From Clostridiales bacterium (GTDB taxonomy: Bacteria; Bacillota; Clostridia; Oscillospirales; Oscillospiraceae), in the NCBI GenBank assembly GCA_029268065.1, contig JAJUHC010000001.1:124001-188000 (forward strand): a stretch of DNA of 64,000 bases. Reading direction: 5' to 3'. Numbering within the stretch: the stretch's first letter is position 1; every line of letters starts with the position of its first letter. The position numbers and the translations under genes were made by a program. Shown piece after piece: positions 1 through 8,010 of the stretch. The notes under the pieces were generated by a model. That model had not been told where the DNA came from, did not search any database, and saw only the letters and a list, made by a program, of their open reading frames with translations.

Positions 1-500
1 AATTCGGTGCCGTTATTCTGGACCAATATCAATTCGGGAAAATATCCGCGAAGGCGGCGCAGAAAAGCAACCGCAGAATTGACAAGGGCGTTTTTCCGAG
101 TTGCGGGCAGATTGAAATACTCAATGTCGGCGAGCGTGTCAATGAATATCCCGTCGAAGCCGCGGTTAAGGTATAGATCCGTAATTCGCTCCATAAGAAT
201 CGACTGCCATTTTTCAGAGCCGAGGTCCGCAAGAAGATTGTTATAGGCTCTGTTCATGACGGGCCGGCCGCTGTGCTTGAGAAAGTCGTTTTCCGACAGA
301 CGCGAACAGGCAGAGCTCTCCGGTGCTACCTCAATAAAGCTCAGATATGCGAGCAGACGGGTGCCGGAGCGCTTCAAACGCTCCAAGGCCGCGTTTTCGT
401 GCCCCGAAGCCTCGATAACGGCAAGGTCAAAGGACGCAATTTCGTCTTCGCGTCCGAAGCCGTAGTATACGGCAAAGCTCAGCACATCGTTTATATTCAT
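1..500 (-). CDS. PelA-like GH114 glycoside hydrolase, partial (C-terminus beyond window)
   Basis: The first 166 residues of a TIM-barrel hydrolase of the GH114 / endo-alpha-1,4-polygalactosaminidase family, the family of the PelA hydrolase domain. Visible family features are an early YYG strand, the FDLAVIE strand, the LAYLSFIEV strand and FDGIFIDTL carrying the expected acidic residue. PelA-type hydrolases trim galactosamine-containing exopolysaccharide, which fits the PelF- and PelG-like genes upstream. The ATG at 500 overlaps the stop of the preceding gene (ATGA), so it is the last visible gene of the long minus-strand operon. No signal peptide is visible at this start, which is odd for an enzyme expected outside the cell; it may act in the cytoplasm or a secretion signal may lie elsewhere. 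The frame is open to the window edge. Family call is firm; substrate is inferred. Confidence 0.8.
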   Translation of the reverse strand, partial: MNINDVLSFAVYYGFGREDEIASFDLAVIEASGHENAALERLKRSGTRLLAYLSFIEVAPESSACSRLSENDFLKHSGRPVMNRAYNNLLADLGSEKWQSILMERITDLYLNRGFDGIFIDTLADIEYFNLPATRKNALVNSAVAFLRRLRGYFPELILVQNNGTE

Positions 501-2317
501 ATCCCGGTCAGGTCTTTAATTCTTGAGACGTACTCGGATTTGATAAAGCAGGTCTCGCAATCGTTTCCGTGCGCCCTGCACCTGGCATCAGGGTACTCCC
601 AGCATTTTCTTGATTTGGCTTTGTAAGCGGGGCAGTCGGCGCATATCTCCTGGGGAGAAAGACGCATTTCCCAGCAGGGCCCCAAAGGGCCGTCGACGGC
701 GGCGCATTCCTTCTGCTTCCTCTCAAACCAGCCCACAAGAGCGTTTACAACCTTTGAGTCAAGCTGAGAGCCGGCAGCGGCCTTGAGCGCCTCCAGCGCG
801 AGGGGAAAGGGCAGCGCCGGCCTGTAATCCCTTGAGCTGATGGTAGCGAGAAAGGTTTGAACCACGGCAAGTATCCTTGAGCCGATGGGGATGCTCTCTC
901 CCGAGATGCCTGTCGGGTACCCGTGACCGTCGTAACGCTCATGGTGATACAGTATGCAGCGCGCGACGTTCAAATTGCCGGTCGTCGTTTCCACCAGTGA
1001 TGCGCCGACTTTGACATGCAGCTTCATGGTTTCAAACTCCAGCTCCGTGTATATGCCGGTCACGCCGAAAAGGTCGTCGGAGAGACAAATGGCGCCGATG
1101 TTGCTTAAAAAGGCCGCGAGAGCGGTATCCTCGGTTTCCTCCTCGCTCAAACCGAGCTCCCGCGCGATGATCATGGCGTATCTGTACATCAGGTGAGAAT
1201 AGCCGACTGTGGAGGGCCTCAGATTGTCCACAAGGTTCGCCATCATCTTGAGTATGTCCATGTTAGATTCGGCGATCTTCTTAAAACCGTCGTAATGGTT
1301 TATGATTTCGCTTATTCTTGTCATCATGACCTGAAGCGCGGACAAATGATAGCTTTTTACCGCGCGCGAACTCAGGAAGTAAAACACCGCGACGTTGCTG
1401 CCGCTCCTGTGGAAGAGCACAAACTTTATATTGTCATTGTTGAAGCAGCCTCTGATTTTTACGAAGCGTTCGTCAAAGTCCGAAATATAAGCGCTTTCCG
1501 TATCCCTGGGTATGCCTATGAGAAAGTCAAGCACCGAGGCATTTTTAAAAAGCTCCATGCTTTCCTTGTCTATTCCTAGAGCGGTTTCCAGGACTACGCT
1601 TCCCTCGCGGCGGCACAAAAGCACCGCACCGTCCGCACCCAGGGTTATGAGCGCCATCTTCATTACCATCTCAATAATGGAGCTGACATTTGTGAGAAAT
1701 CCCGAGATCTTTTTCGAAGCCCTTTCGGATACCTCAAACTCTTTGGCCTGATAGCTGCTGTCGCTCAGCTTGAGCAGGCATGAAACGATATTCCCGGCCT
1801 TGCCGCCGAGAGCGTCAAGCGCCTTTCGGGTCTTTGGGGGGATGTTTTTTATCGGACCCGCCAGGATTAGCATGTCCTTTGAAAGAGGTATAACGACCAG
1901 GTTTACCTGCCCTTCCCTTATCTCCATCGTCTGGGAGAATATTACGTCGGTCGGAAGCGTCAGTGGCATGGTATACGCGTCCTTTATGTAAGGGGCAAGG
2001 CCGATGTAATTCGGAACGATGTTCAGCTCGCTCTGAACGGCCTGTCTTATGGACCTCAGCGCAAAGCAGCTCCCGCTTTTCTGGTCCATGACGTAGAGAG
2101 CGTAGGAGTTGCATTCGACAAGCATGGCTACGGTTTCAAGCAGGCTGGAAAACGCCCTGTCCACGTCATTTCCACAGCCGGTCAGCTCTAAAATCCTTGA
2201 GTCCAGAGTTTTTTCAAACCTTAGCTTTTTCAGCCTGTTATCCTGCCATACCGCAAATCCGATAAGGCACAGCACAAGAGGTATAAGGCATTGTGTAAGC
2301 AGCTTGTAATATTCCAT
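497..2317 (-). CDS. Membrane-anchored GAF / degenerate HD-GYP protein with Cys-Trp-rich tail
   Basis: A 606-residue protein with one N-terminal membrane segment (about 7-24), two GAF-like regions (about 45-190 and 205-350) and an HD-GYP domain (about 360-515). The GYP half is intact (HHExxDGxGYP at 458-468; MKLHV near 431), but the metal-binding HD pair is replaced by Ser-Asn (SNIG near 405), and the late Asp usually found before the YRP stretch is replaced (VVQTF). It is therefore probably not an active c-di-GMP phosphodiesterase. The C-terminal 59 residues hold seven cysteines (548, 559, 562, 572, 580, 587, 590) with two CWE motifs and CADCPAY, like the two-CW tails of some signalling proteins. 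It occupies the place where Pel loci carry PelD, a GAF plus degenerate GGDEF c-di-GMP receptor. An effector role is inferred. Confidence 0.75.
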   Translation of the reverse strand: MEYYKLLTQCLIPLVLCLIGFAVWQDNRLKKLRFEKTLDSRILELTGCGNDVDRAFSSLLETVAMLVECNSYALYVMDQKSGSCFALRSIRQAVQSELNIVPNYIGLAPYIKDAYTMPLTLPTDVIFSQTMEIREGQVNLVVIPLSKDMLILAGPIKNIPPKTRKALDALGGKAGNIVSCLLKLSDSSYQAKEFEVSERASKKISGFLTNVSSIIEMVMKMALITLGADGAVLLCRREGSVVLETALGIDKESMELFKNASVLDFLIGIPRDTESAYISDFDERFVKIRGCFNNDNIKFVLFHRSGSNVAVFYFLSSRAVKSYHLSALQVMMTRISEIINHYDGFKKIAESNMDILKMMANLVDNLRPSTVGYSHLMYRYAMIIARELGLSEEETEDTALAAFLSNIGAICLSDDLFGVTGIYTELEFETMKLHVKVGASLVETTTGNLNVARCILYHHERYDGHGYPTGISGESIPIGSRILAVVQTFLATISSRDYRPALPFPLALEALKAAAGSQLDSKVVNALVGWFERKQKECAAVDGPLGPCWEMRLSPQEICADCPAYKAKSRKCWEYPDARCRAHGNDCETCFIKSEYVSRIKDLTGI

Positions 2318-2321
2318 AACT

Positions 2322-2678
2322 TCAGCGGCTCACCTGCTTTTCATCCTCAGAAAGCGCGTCCTCAACGGCTTTCCTCTGCGTAAGCTCTGTTATCCGCCGC
2401 TTCAGCAGGGTTATATGTATGGAGTTGTAAAGGCAGAGCCAGAAGAGGAGCAGGGTGGCAAGCAGCAGAATAAGCGTCGGCGGATAAGAGATTCGTATGA
2501 GTGCCGCGATGCGATCGACCAGGCTCGGGACAACCGATAAAACGAGGATTACAAAGCAGCCGACGAGCCAGAAGACCGAGTATCTCTCGCCGATTTTTTT
2601 AACGAGCAGCAGCCTTATGGTTCCGATGATGAAGAGCACCCCAAAAAGGAAAACTACAATTCTGATGGATATGTTCAT
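2322..2678 (-). CDS. DUF2304 family small membrane protein
   Basis: A 118-residue protein with three hydrophobic segments (about 5-25, 34-52 and 68-90) and a charged C-terminal tail that may form a short coil. Size and pattern match DUF2304 proteins, which are habitually encoded beside DPM1-like polyprenyl-phosphate glycosyltransferases. Here it overlaps the end of such a gene by four bases (ATGA). A role as membrane partner of that glycosyltransferase is inferred from this pairing. Confidence 0.75.
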   Translation of the reverse strand: MNISIRIVVFLFGVLFIIGTIRLLLVKKIGERYSVFWLVGCFVILVLSVVPSLVDRIAALIRISYPPTLILLLATLLLFWLCLYNSIHITLLKRRITELTQRKAVEDALSEDEKQVSR

Positions 2679-3403
2679 TCTTGCTCACCTTTCGATTTGG
2701 GCTTTTCGTTTCTTATGGTAATTATCAGTATTGACAGCAGCATCTGTATGAGGTAAACGACGGGCTTGAGACCGGAATGCATGCTTTTTCCGTGCTCGCG
2801 CTGCCTTACGCTTATGGGGAGTTCCTTAGCCTTATAGCCCATTTTCAGCATTTTGACAAGGATATCTGCGTCAGGGTAATCATCGGGGAAGTTATTGTAC
2901 TTTGAATAATAGACGTATATTTGCTTCTGATAGCCTTTAAAGCCGGAGGTGGGGTCGGTAATAACCGCGCCGGTTATGATTTTTATAAGAGCGGACATCA
3001 GTTTTATGACGATTCTCTTGAAAACACCGGCCTTGAAGCTGCCGCCCTCGACGAATCTTGAGCCGATAATTAAATCCGCCTCTCCGTTTTCAAGACTGCT
3101 GATGATTTTTACGAGATCAGCGACATCGTGCTGACCGTCCGAGTCGAATTGTACCACATATTCGTACCCGCGTACGGCCGCATACTTAAAGCCTGTCTGA
3201 AGAGCCGCGCCGTATCCGAGGTTGAAAGGAAGAGTGATGACCTTGACGCCCCTGCTTTTCGCAATTGCCTCCGTGGCGTCCTCGGAGCCGTCGTTCACCA
3301 CCGCGATATCGGCGCTCAGGCGCAGGCTCAGAACATCGTCCAGCACCCTGCCGATGTTCTCCGCCTCGTTATATGCCGGCATTATTATAAGTCCCCTGCT
3401 CAC
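2675..3403 (-). CDS. Family 2 glycosyltransferase, DPM1-like (polyprenyl-phosphate sugar synthase)
   Basis: A 242-residue GT-A enzyme. It shows the N-terminal MPAYNEAENI nucleotide-sugar motif, the VVNDGSEDAT turn, the DSDGQHD metal-binding motif near residue 90, and GSRF after it, all typical of dolichol/polyprenyl-phosphate mannosyl- or glucosyltransferases. One hydrophobic stretch lies near the C-terminus (about 212-230), fewer than in DPM1 enzymes with a full membrane domain; the neighbouring DUF2304 protein may supply membrane contacts. The expected product is a lipid-linked monosaccharide that a GT-C-type membrane enzyme, perhaps the protein at 6052-7998, could use. The sugar cannot be told from sequence. 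Confidence 0.85.
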   Translation of the reverse strand: MSRGLIIMPAYNEAENIGRVLDDVLSLRLSADIAVVNDGSEDATEAIAKSRGVKVITLPFNLGYGAALQTGFKYAAVRGYEYVVQFDSDGQHDVADLVKIISSLENGEADLIIGSRFVEGGSFKAGVFKRIVIKLMSALIKIITGAVITDPTSGFKGYQKQIYVYYSKYNNFPDDYPDADILVKMLKMGYKAKELPISVRQREHGKSMHSGLKPVVYLIQMLLSILIITIRNEKPKSKGEQE

Positions 3404-3406
3404 GTC

Positions 3407-4792
3407 TCAAATCCCCTCGCAACATCTTTTTCTGGAGCTTGAGTATATATCTAAGATGAAAAGCGAGCCGCAGACGGTGCTGGCGGCCGCTGAGCCGAAG
3501 CCTATCCCCGAAAGGCCGATGGCTTTGATAAGGCTCAGATCCAGAGCAATATTCAGGGCAAAGGTAAACACTAAAATTACCAGGGGCTTAACGATTTTTT
3601 TAACTGCAAGGTAGTATCTCAGGCACAGGACCATCACGCTTTGCCCGAGTATGCCGAGCGAGTACCCGGCGAGGATGTCGCAGGTGTATTTAACGGAATT
3701 TTCGTCAAAAGCGCCCCTTTTGAACAGTATCGTCACGACGGGGTATCTGAGCGCAAAGAGCGCGAACGCCATGGGAACGGTGATGGCCGCCATGTATTTC
3801 AGCGACCTAATCAGCAGGTCGGTCGCGTCTTTCTCGCCGGCTTTATCATCCCCCATCCTCGCCATGACGGGAAATACGGCGACGCCTATCGCGGACACGA
3901 ATATCCATACGGGCATCTGCGAAAGCCTGTACGCGTAATTCAAAGCAGCCACGGCCCCCTGCTGAAGGGAAGAGGCAAAGTACCTTTCGATAAAGAGCGT
4001 GGCCTGCGAAAGAAAAACCATCAGCACATAGGGAACAAACATTTTAAAGGCAAGCCCCAGGAATTTAAGCACATCCGACAGCTCGGAGGACAGGCGGCCG
4101 AACAAGCCGGAGAGGCTTATTGCCCCGTACCTGAATAAGGCTGTCCATACAATTACCGCCTCTGCGATTACCGCCGCCAAAATCGAAGCCGATATCACGG
4201 ATATGCCATTTTCAGCAGGAACGTGCCCCGCAGCGGAAAAGAGTACTGAAAACAGAAAAATGAGGTTGAATATTATAGAGGAGATTATGCCGACCGTAAG
4301 CTTGTCCATGGATTGCAGGAGAGCGTTCCCCGCGTAATAGAAGGGGTATACTATGAGTACGGGCAGCATTATCCGAAAGGCCGAGGTGAAGAAGAACGGC
4401 AGCCGGTCCGACCGCGCCCCCGAAAAGAACAGAACCAGCGAACGTTCGTTTATTATCAGAAGAACGGACAAGAACGACATGATTATAAGGAAGGAAATCA
4501 GGAGCGAAAGCAGAAGGCGGAAGGCAAAGTCCCCGCCCTTTTTAATCCGCGCGGAGGTAAAAACCGGAATGGCGCTTATGCCGAGAGAAAAGCCTATGAT
4601 GTTGTTGCCGACGGTGTCGAGGATAAAAAACGCAAGAAGGAAGGCGTCCGCCTGCGCGGTGGTGCCGAGGTAGGAGGCCAAAAAGACGTCCTTGAAAAAC
4701 GCCGAAAACGCCAGAACTATGTTGAGCAGGGATATCAGCGCGGCAATTTTCATACGGCCTTCCGTTTTGAAGATTTCTTTTATATTAAGCAT
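3407..4792 (-). CDS. MurJ/MviN-like lipid flippase (MOP superfamily)
   Basis: A 461-residue polytopic protein with about 12-14 hydrophobic segments. The N-terminus has the MurJ-type pattern (a KDVFLASYLG segment, then TAQADAFLLAF), and DDKAGEKD lies in a central cytoplasmic loop. MurJ proteins export lipid-linked cell-wall precursors; paralogues in polysaccharide loci flip lipid-linked sugars. It sits between the ATP-grasp and DPM1-like genes. A second MOP-like exporter (PelG-like) lies in the same operon, so the locus may export two different substrates. The start is supported by AAGGA 6 bases upstream of ATG. A dedicated role in this locus rather than peptidoglycan synthesis is inferred. 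Confidence 0.8.
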   Translation of the reverse strand: MLNIKEIFKTEGRMKIAALISLLNIVLAFSAFFKDVFLASYLGTTAQADAFLLAFFILDTVGNNIIGFSLGISAIPVFTSARIKKGGDFAFRLLLSLLISFLIIMSFLSVLLIINERSLVLFFSGARSDRLPFFFTSAFRIMLPVLIVYPFYYAGNALLQSMDKLTVGIISSIIFNLIFLFSVLFSAAGHVPAENGISVISASILAAVIAEAVIVWTALFRYGAISLSGLFGRLSSELSDVLKFLGLAFKMFVPYVLMVFLSQATLFIERYFASSLQQGAVAALNYAYRLSQMPVWIFVSAIGVAVFPVMARMGDDKAGEKDATDLLIRSLKYMAAITVPMAFALFALRYPVVTILFKRGAFDENSVKYTCDILAGYSLGILGQSVMVLCLRYYLAVKKIVKPLVILVFTFALNIALDLSLIKAIGLSGIGFGSAAASTVCGSLFILDIYSSSRKRCCEGI

Positions 4793-4862
4793 AAATATTC
4801 CTTGTTTTGAGCGCGGCGGCCTTTGCCTGGCGGCCGCGATGATCTCTGATGGGGCGGCGTCC

Positions 4863-6032
4863 TCAATAGCGGCGTCTCCGCTTCGCCATTTCCTCCCTGT
4901 ATATGAGGGCGGCCTGTATGCAATAGGTTATTCCCGGCAGGGGGTCGTGAAGGGAGAAGATCTGGTCCTTCGTGTGCTTCATGCTGAACCAGGAAGGCTT
5001 CGCCTTGAAGCGGCTTTCAGATTCGATGAACCATAAGATGTCCGTGAGCAGGCATCTGAGCCGGATACCCTTTTTGTAATCCCTGTAATCCGTGACTGGC
5101 TCGCCGAAGGCGGCCTCTATCATCTGCCTTGTAAGGTCGGCGCCCGCTTCATAGCAGATTTTCACGGAGCCAGAGGCGCGGGGATTTATCTCCATTATCT
5201 TTGCTGTGCCGTCGCGCGGGTCCTGAATAAGGTCTATATCCGCGCAGCCGCGCCATCCGATGAGCTGAAGAAGCCTCGAGCAGCTAGAGACGATGTCGGG
5301 GCGGTCGACCGTTATGTTGAGCGTGCTGGAGCCGCCGTCCGTGGGGTACCATCTGTTTTTCGAAAAAACCATTGAGGTTTTGACCTGGTTTTCACCGTCC
5401 ACGAACATCGCGGCCTCGTACTGAACGTCGGACTGCGGTATGTATTCCTGTACGATGCACTCCGAAATATCGACCTTGGACTCGCGGCAATACCTCACAA
5501 GCTCCTCTGCGGACCCGATCCTGCGGAAGCCAATGGAGCCGAAGCTTTTTCGGGGCTTGAGTATCATCGGGAAGCCAAGGCCGGAGGAGATTATTTCCTC
5601 CGGAGTCTTAACTCCGAAAAGGGTCTTGGGGCAGGGAATGCCGTTGTCCATACAGACCCTCATGGTGTTCAGCTTGTCATAGGCTGTATAAAATAGCCCG
5701 GGCTCCACCACGGCTATTTTAGCGTAACGCTCGAGCCTTGCCTTATTCACGGAAAGCAGCTCCGCCGTAGGGTCCGTCGTCGTAATAACGAGATCGTACT
5801 TGCCGGTAACGAGCGCCGACTCGATTGCCCTGAGGAGGTTCTCGGGGCTTTTTTTGACCGAACGGTCAAGTATTCTGTGGTCGGGATATCTTGATGACCA
5901 GCCGTTATCCAGCCTGGAGCCGTTTATTGTCGTCACGGTGCAGCCGAGCTTCTTGAGCGCGCGCGACATCGGAAGGATTTGCCTGTCCTTTCCGTCCGCC
6001 AGTAGAACGTGTACCTTCGTGTAGTCTATCAT
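4863..6032 (-). CDS. ATP-grasp ligase
   Basis: About 389 residues: a Rossmann-like N-terminal domain (about 1-115) followed by an ATP-grasp fold. Motifs seen are PMILKPRKSFGS (ATP-binding lysine), IVQEYIPQ, DIDLIQD and EINPRASGSV (metal-binding Glu and Asn). It resembles carbamoyl-phosphate-synthase-large-subunit-like ligases that join a carboxylate to an amine or thiol. I chose the ATG at 6032 because GGGGA lies 6 bases upstream; a TTG 12 bases earlier overlaps that site. ATP-grasp enzymes are not part of the classical Pel pathway, so it may add an amino acid or other acid to the polymer or its precursor. The substrate is unknown. Confidence 0.75.
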   Translation of the reverse strand: MIDYTKVHVLLADGKDRQILPMSRALKKLGCTVTTINGSRLDNGWSSRYPDHRILDRSVKKSPENLLRAIESALVTGKYDLVITTTDPTAELLSVNKARLERYAKIAVVEPGLFYTAYDKLNTMRVCMDNGIPCPKTLFGVKTPEEIISSGLGFPMILKPRKSFGSIGFRRIGSAEELVRYCRESKVDISECIVQEYIPQSDVQYEAAMFVDGENQVKTSMVFSKNRWYPTDGGSSTLNITVDRPDIVSSCSRLLQLIGWRGCADIDLIQDPRDGTAKIMEINPRASGSVKICYEAGADLTRQMIEAAFGEPVTDYRDYKKGIRLRCLLTDILWFIESESRFKAKPSWFSMKHTKDQIFSLHDPLPGITYCIQAALIYREEMAKRRRRY

Positions 6033-6051
6033 TGAAATCCCCAAACCGACC

Positions 6052-7998
6052 TTACTGATTTTTGAACAGATTCTTGGTGTCGCCCTGCTTTATGTAGTAA
6101 ACAACCAGGTCGGCGTCCTCGTAATACACGTCCAGGCCGCCGTGAGCCTCCTTGTATTTCTCTATCCATTCTCCGAGATCGGCGCTGTCCCTGAGACGGG
6201 CCTCGTACTGCCCGCGAACGAGATCCGTCATGCTGTCCGCTTCGTCGATGAATACGTTCTTTTCGTAAAAGATGAATATATTCGGCAGTAACACATTGGA
6301 AGAAAGATCTCTGATCTCGGCATTTGCAGGATCGTAGTTTGCAACGAAGTCCGAGGACTCAATGTGGTATGCGGTTCCGTATGAAAGCGCGTAGCCACCC
6401 ACAAAGCCGGAAACAAGATGCCATTCCGTCGGGCGGAAGCTGCCGTCTATTCTCAGGTACTGCTCCACCGCGGTATCCGACTGGACCTTGTAAGGCACGA
6501 TGGGCGTGAGCTTCGTGTAGTATACGCTGAGAGCGAACAGTATCCCGGAGAGCCCGAGCTGGACACACGACCTCACGCCGGTTTTGCGTATAAGAAGAAA
6601 AAGGATGTGAAAGGAAACGCCGGCCAGGACGGGGATGAACAGGTTCCACATGTCGCCGAACCTGTTTGTTATGACCTGGCTTTTTGTAAGCGCCGGACCG
6701 TAATAGATAAAAAGGAAGGAGGCGGCGCCGTATAAAAAAACAAATATATAGCTTTTTTTCAGTTTTTTCCTTATTGAAGCGCCTATCAGAAACAGGAACG
6801 CAACGCCCAAAGCCGCGAAAGCGGCGATATCGACAATCCTGATGGGAGGGTAGAAGTTATCGTATATTTTCGAGAGCAGATATTCCGATGAGGAGGCGTG
6901 CAGTCCCTTGCCGAAGAGCAGACCAAGCCCCAGGGGGAGAAAGGAGAGAAAAATGCACAGCAGGCCGGAGAACACCACGTTCAGAAGCCTTTTCCAGCAC
7001 CTTTTCAGATCGGTGACAAAAAAGATGAGTACTATTATAACGGCCCCGGCGCCGCAGAAGGCCAGAGCGATGGAGTGGACGAGTCCGATAACGGTGATTC
7101 CGGCAAACGCGGTGAAAAGGTCGTCGCGCTTTCCCTCAGAAAGATATTTAATGTAGTAGTAAAAGGTCGGCATAATGAAGGCAAAGGCGAATTCCTGAGA
7201 ATTTGTCGCCGCCTGCCTCACATAGTTGTCGGAAATCAGCGGCCACAAAAGGCCGAAGACTGTCGCCGCCACGATTCCGCTCGCCTTGCTTTCAGTGATT
7301 CTCGAGGTAAAGTAATATATGCCGAGCGTCGTAAGAAGCCCGCTGACGGGTCCGGAATAATTCAGTACATAAAGAGGATTTATAGCCGAAAACTTACGGA
7401 GAGTGGCCAGATAGATGTGAAAACCCTGAGGGTATATCCCGTCGTGAAAGATCATGCGGTTTTCTATGTACTTCATCCAGGCGAGGACGACGCTGCTGTC
7501 GGACATGGACGGCGCGGGGTGGATCAAAGCGCCGTATATCCTGATATACAGCGAACACAGGCAGACAAGGAGCAGAAGAAGGTTCGCAGGGTCCCTCAAG
7601 GAGGACAATATATTGTGCAGCCAGCTTTTAAAAGCGCTCAAAAACCTTTTTACCAGGGTTTTGAGCGTAATGCCTCCATCCGCAAAATCCAGCATGAAGC
7701 AGTTTATTTTATGGAACAATCCGACGGTATTTCCCCCGCCCTTTTTCATCAGAAGTATCTTCAGGGTGACCATGAACAAAACCAGCGCGATAAACTCATA
7801 GAGCTTGGTCACCACGAGCAGATACCCGCAAACTATGTAGAGCAGAACCGCCTTGATAAAATTGCGTACCAGGTTATCAAAAGCTCTGCCTTCCCTGTAC
7901 CTGAAAATAAGCCTCGGAAAAATTATGAAAAGGAAGATGAAGCTGGATAAATAATGGGCCATAGCGTTTAAGTGGTTTGGTATACTTGCATATGGCAC
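6052..7998 (-). CDS. Large multi-pass membrane protein, possible GT-C-type glycosyltransferase
   Basis: About 648 residues with a dozen or more hydrophobic segments up to about residue 500 and a soluble C-terminal portion (about 500-648). I do not recognise a named family. The layout (an acidic SDSS loop after an early membrane segment, repeated long hydrophobic helices, a C-terminal extracytoplasmic region) is like GT-C enzymes that use polyprenyl-phosphate sugars, which would suit the DPM1-like gene downstream. It could instead be a polymerase or ligase. GTG at 7998 is preferred because GGAG lies 9 bases upstream; a TTG at 8007 directly abuts that site. It begins 12 bases after the PelG-like stop. 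Confidence 0.6.
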   Translation of the reverse strand: MPYASIPNHLNAMAHYLSSFIFLFIIFPRLIFRYREGRAFDNLVRNFIKAVLLYIVCGYLLVVTKLYEFIALVLFMVTLKILLMKKGGGNTVGLFHKINCFMLDFADGGITLKTLVKRFLSAFKSWLHNILSSLRDPANLLLLLVCLCSLYIRIYGALIHPAPSMSDSSVVLAWMKYIENRMIFHDGIYPQGFHIYLATLRKFSAINPLYVLNYSGPVSGLLTTLGIYYFTSRITESKASGIVAATVFGLLWPLISDNYVRQAATNSQEFAFAFIMPTFYYYIKYLSEGKRDDLFTAFAGITVIGLVHSIALAFCGAGAVIIVLIFFVTDLKRCWKRLLNVVFSGLLCIFLSFLPLGLGLLFGKGLHASSSEYLLSKIYDNFYPPIRIVDIAAFAALGVAFLFLIGASIRKKLKKSYIFVFLYGAASFLFIYYGPALTKSQVITNRFGDMWNLFIPVLAGVSFHILFLLIRKTGVRSCVQLGLSGILFALSVYYTKLTPIVPYKVQSDTAVEQYLRIDGSFRPTEWHLVSGFVGGYALSYGTAYHIESSDFVANYDPANAEIRDLSSNVLLPNIFIFYEKNVFIDEADSMTDLVRGQYEARLRDSADLGEWIEKYKEAHGGLDVYYEDADLVVYYIKQGDTKNLFKNQ

Positions 7999-8010
7999 TA
8001 ATCTCAACTC

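Noticed and set aside
6898-7950. 350-residue frame opposite the large membrane protein
   Set aside because: Antisense to a well-supported gene in a dense operon, basic and low-complexity, without a ribosome binding site or family resemblance.
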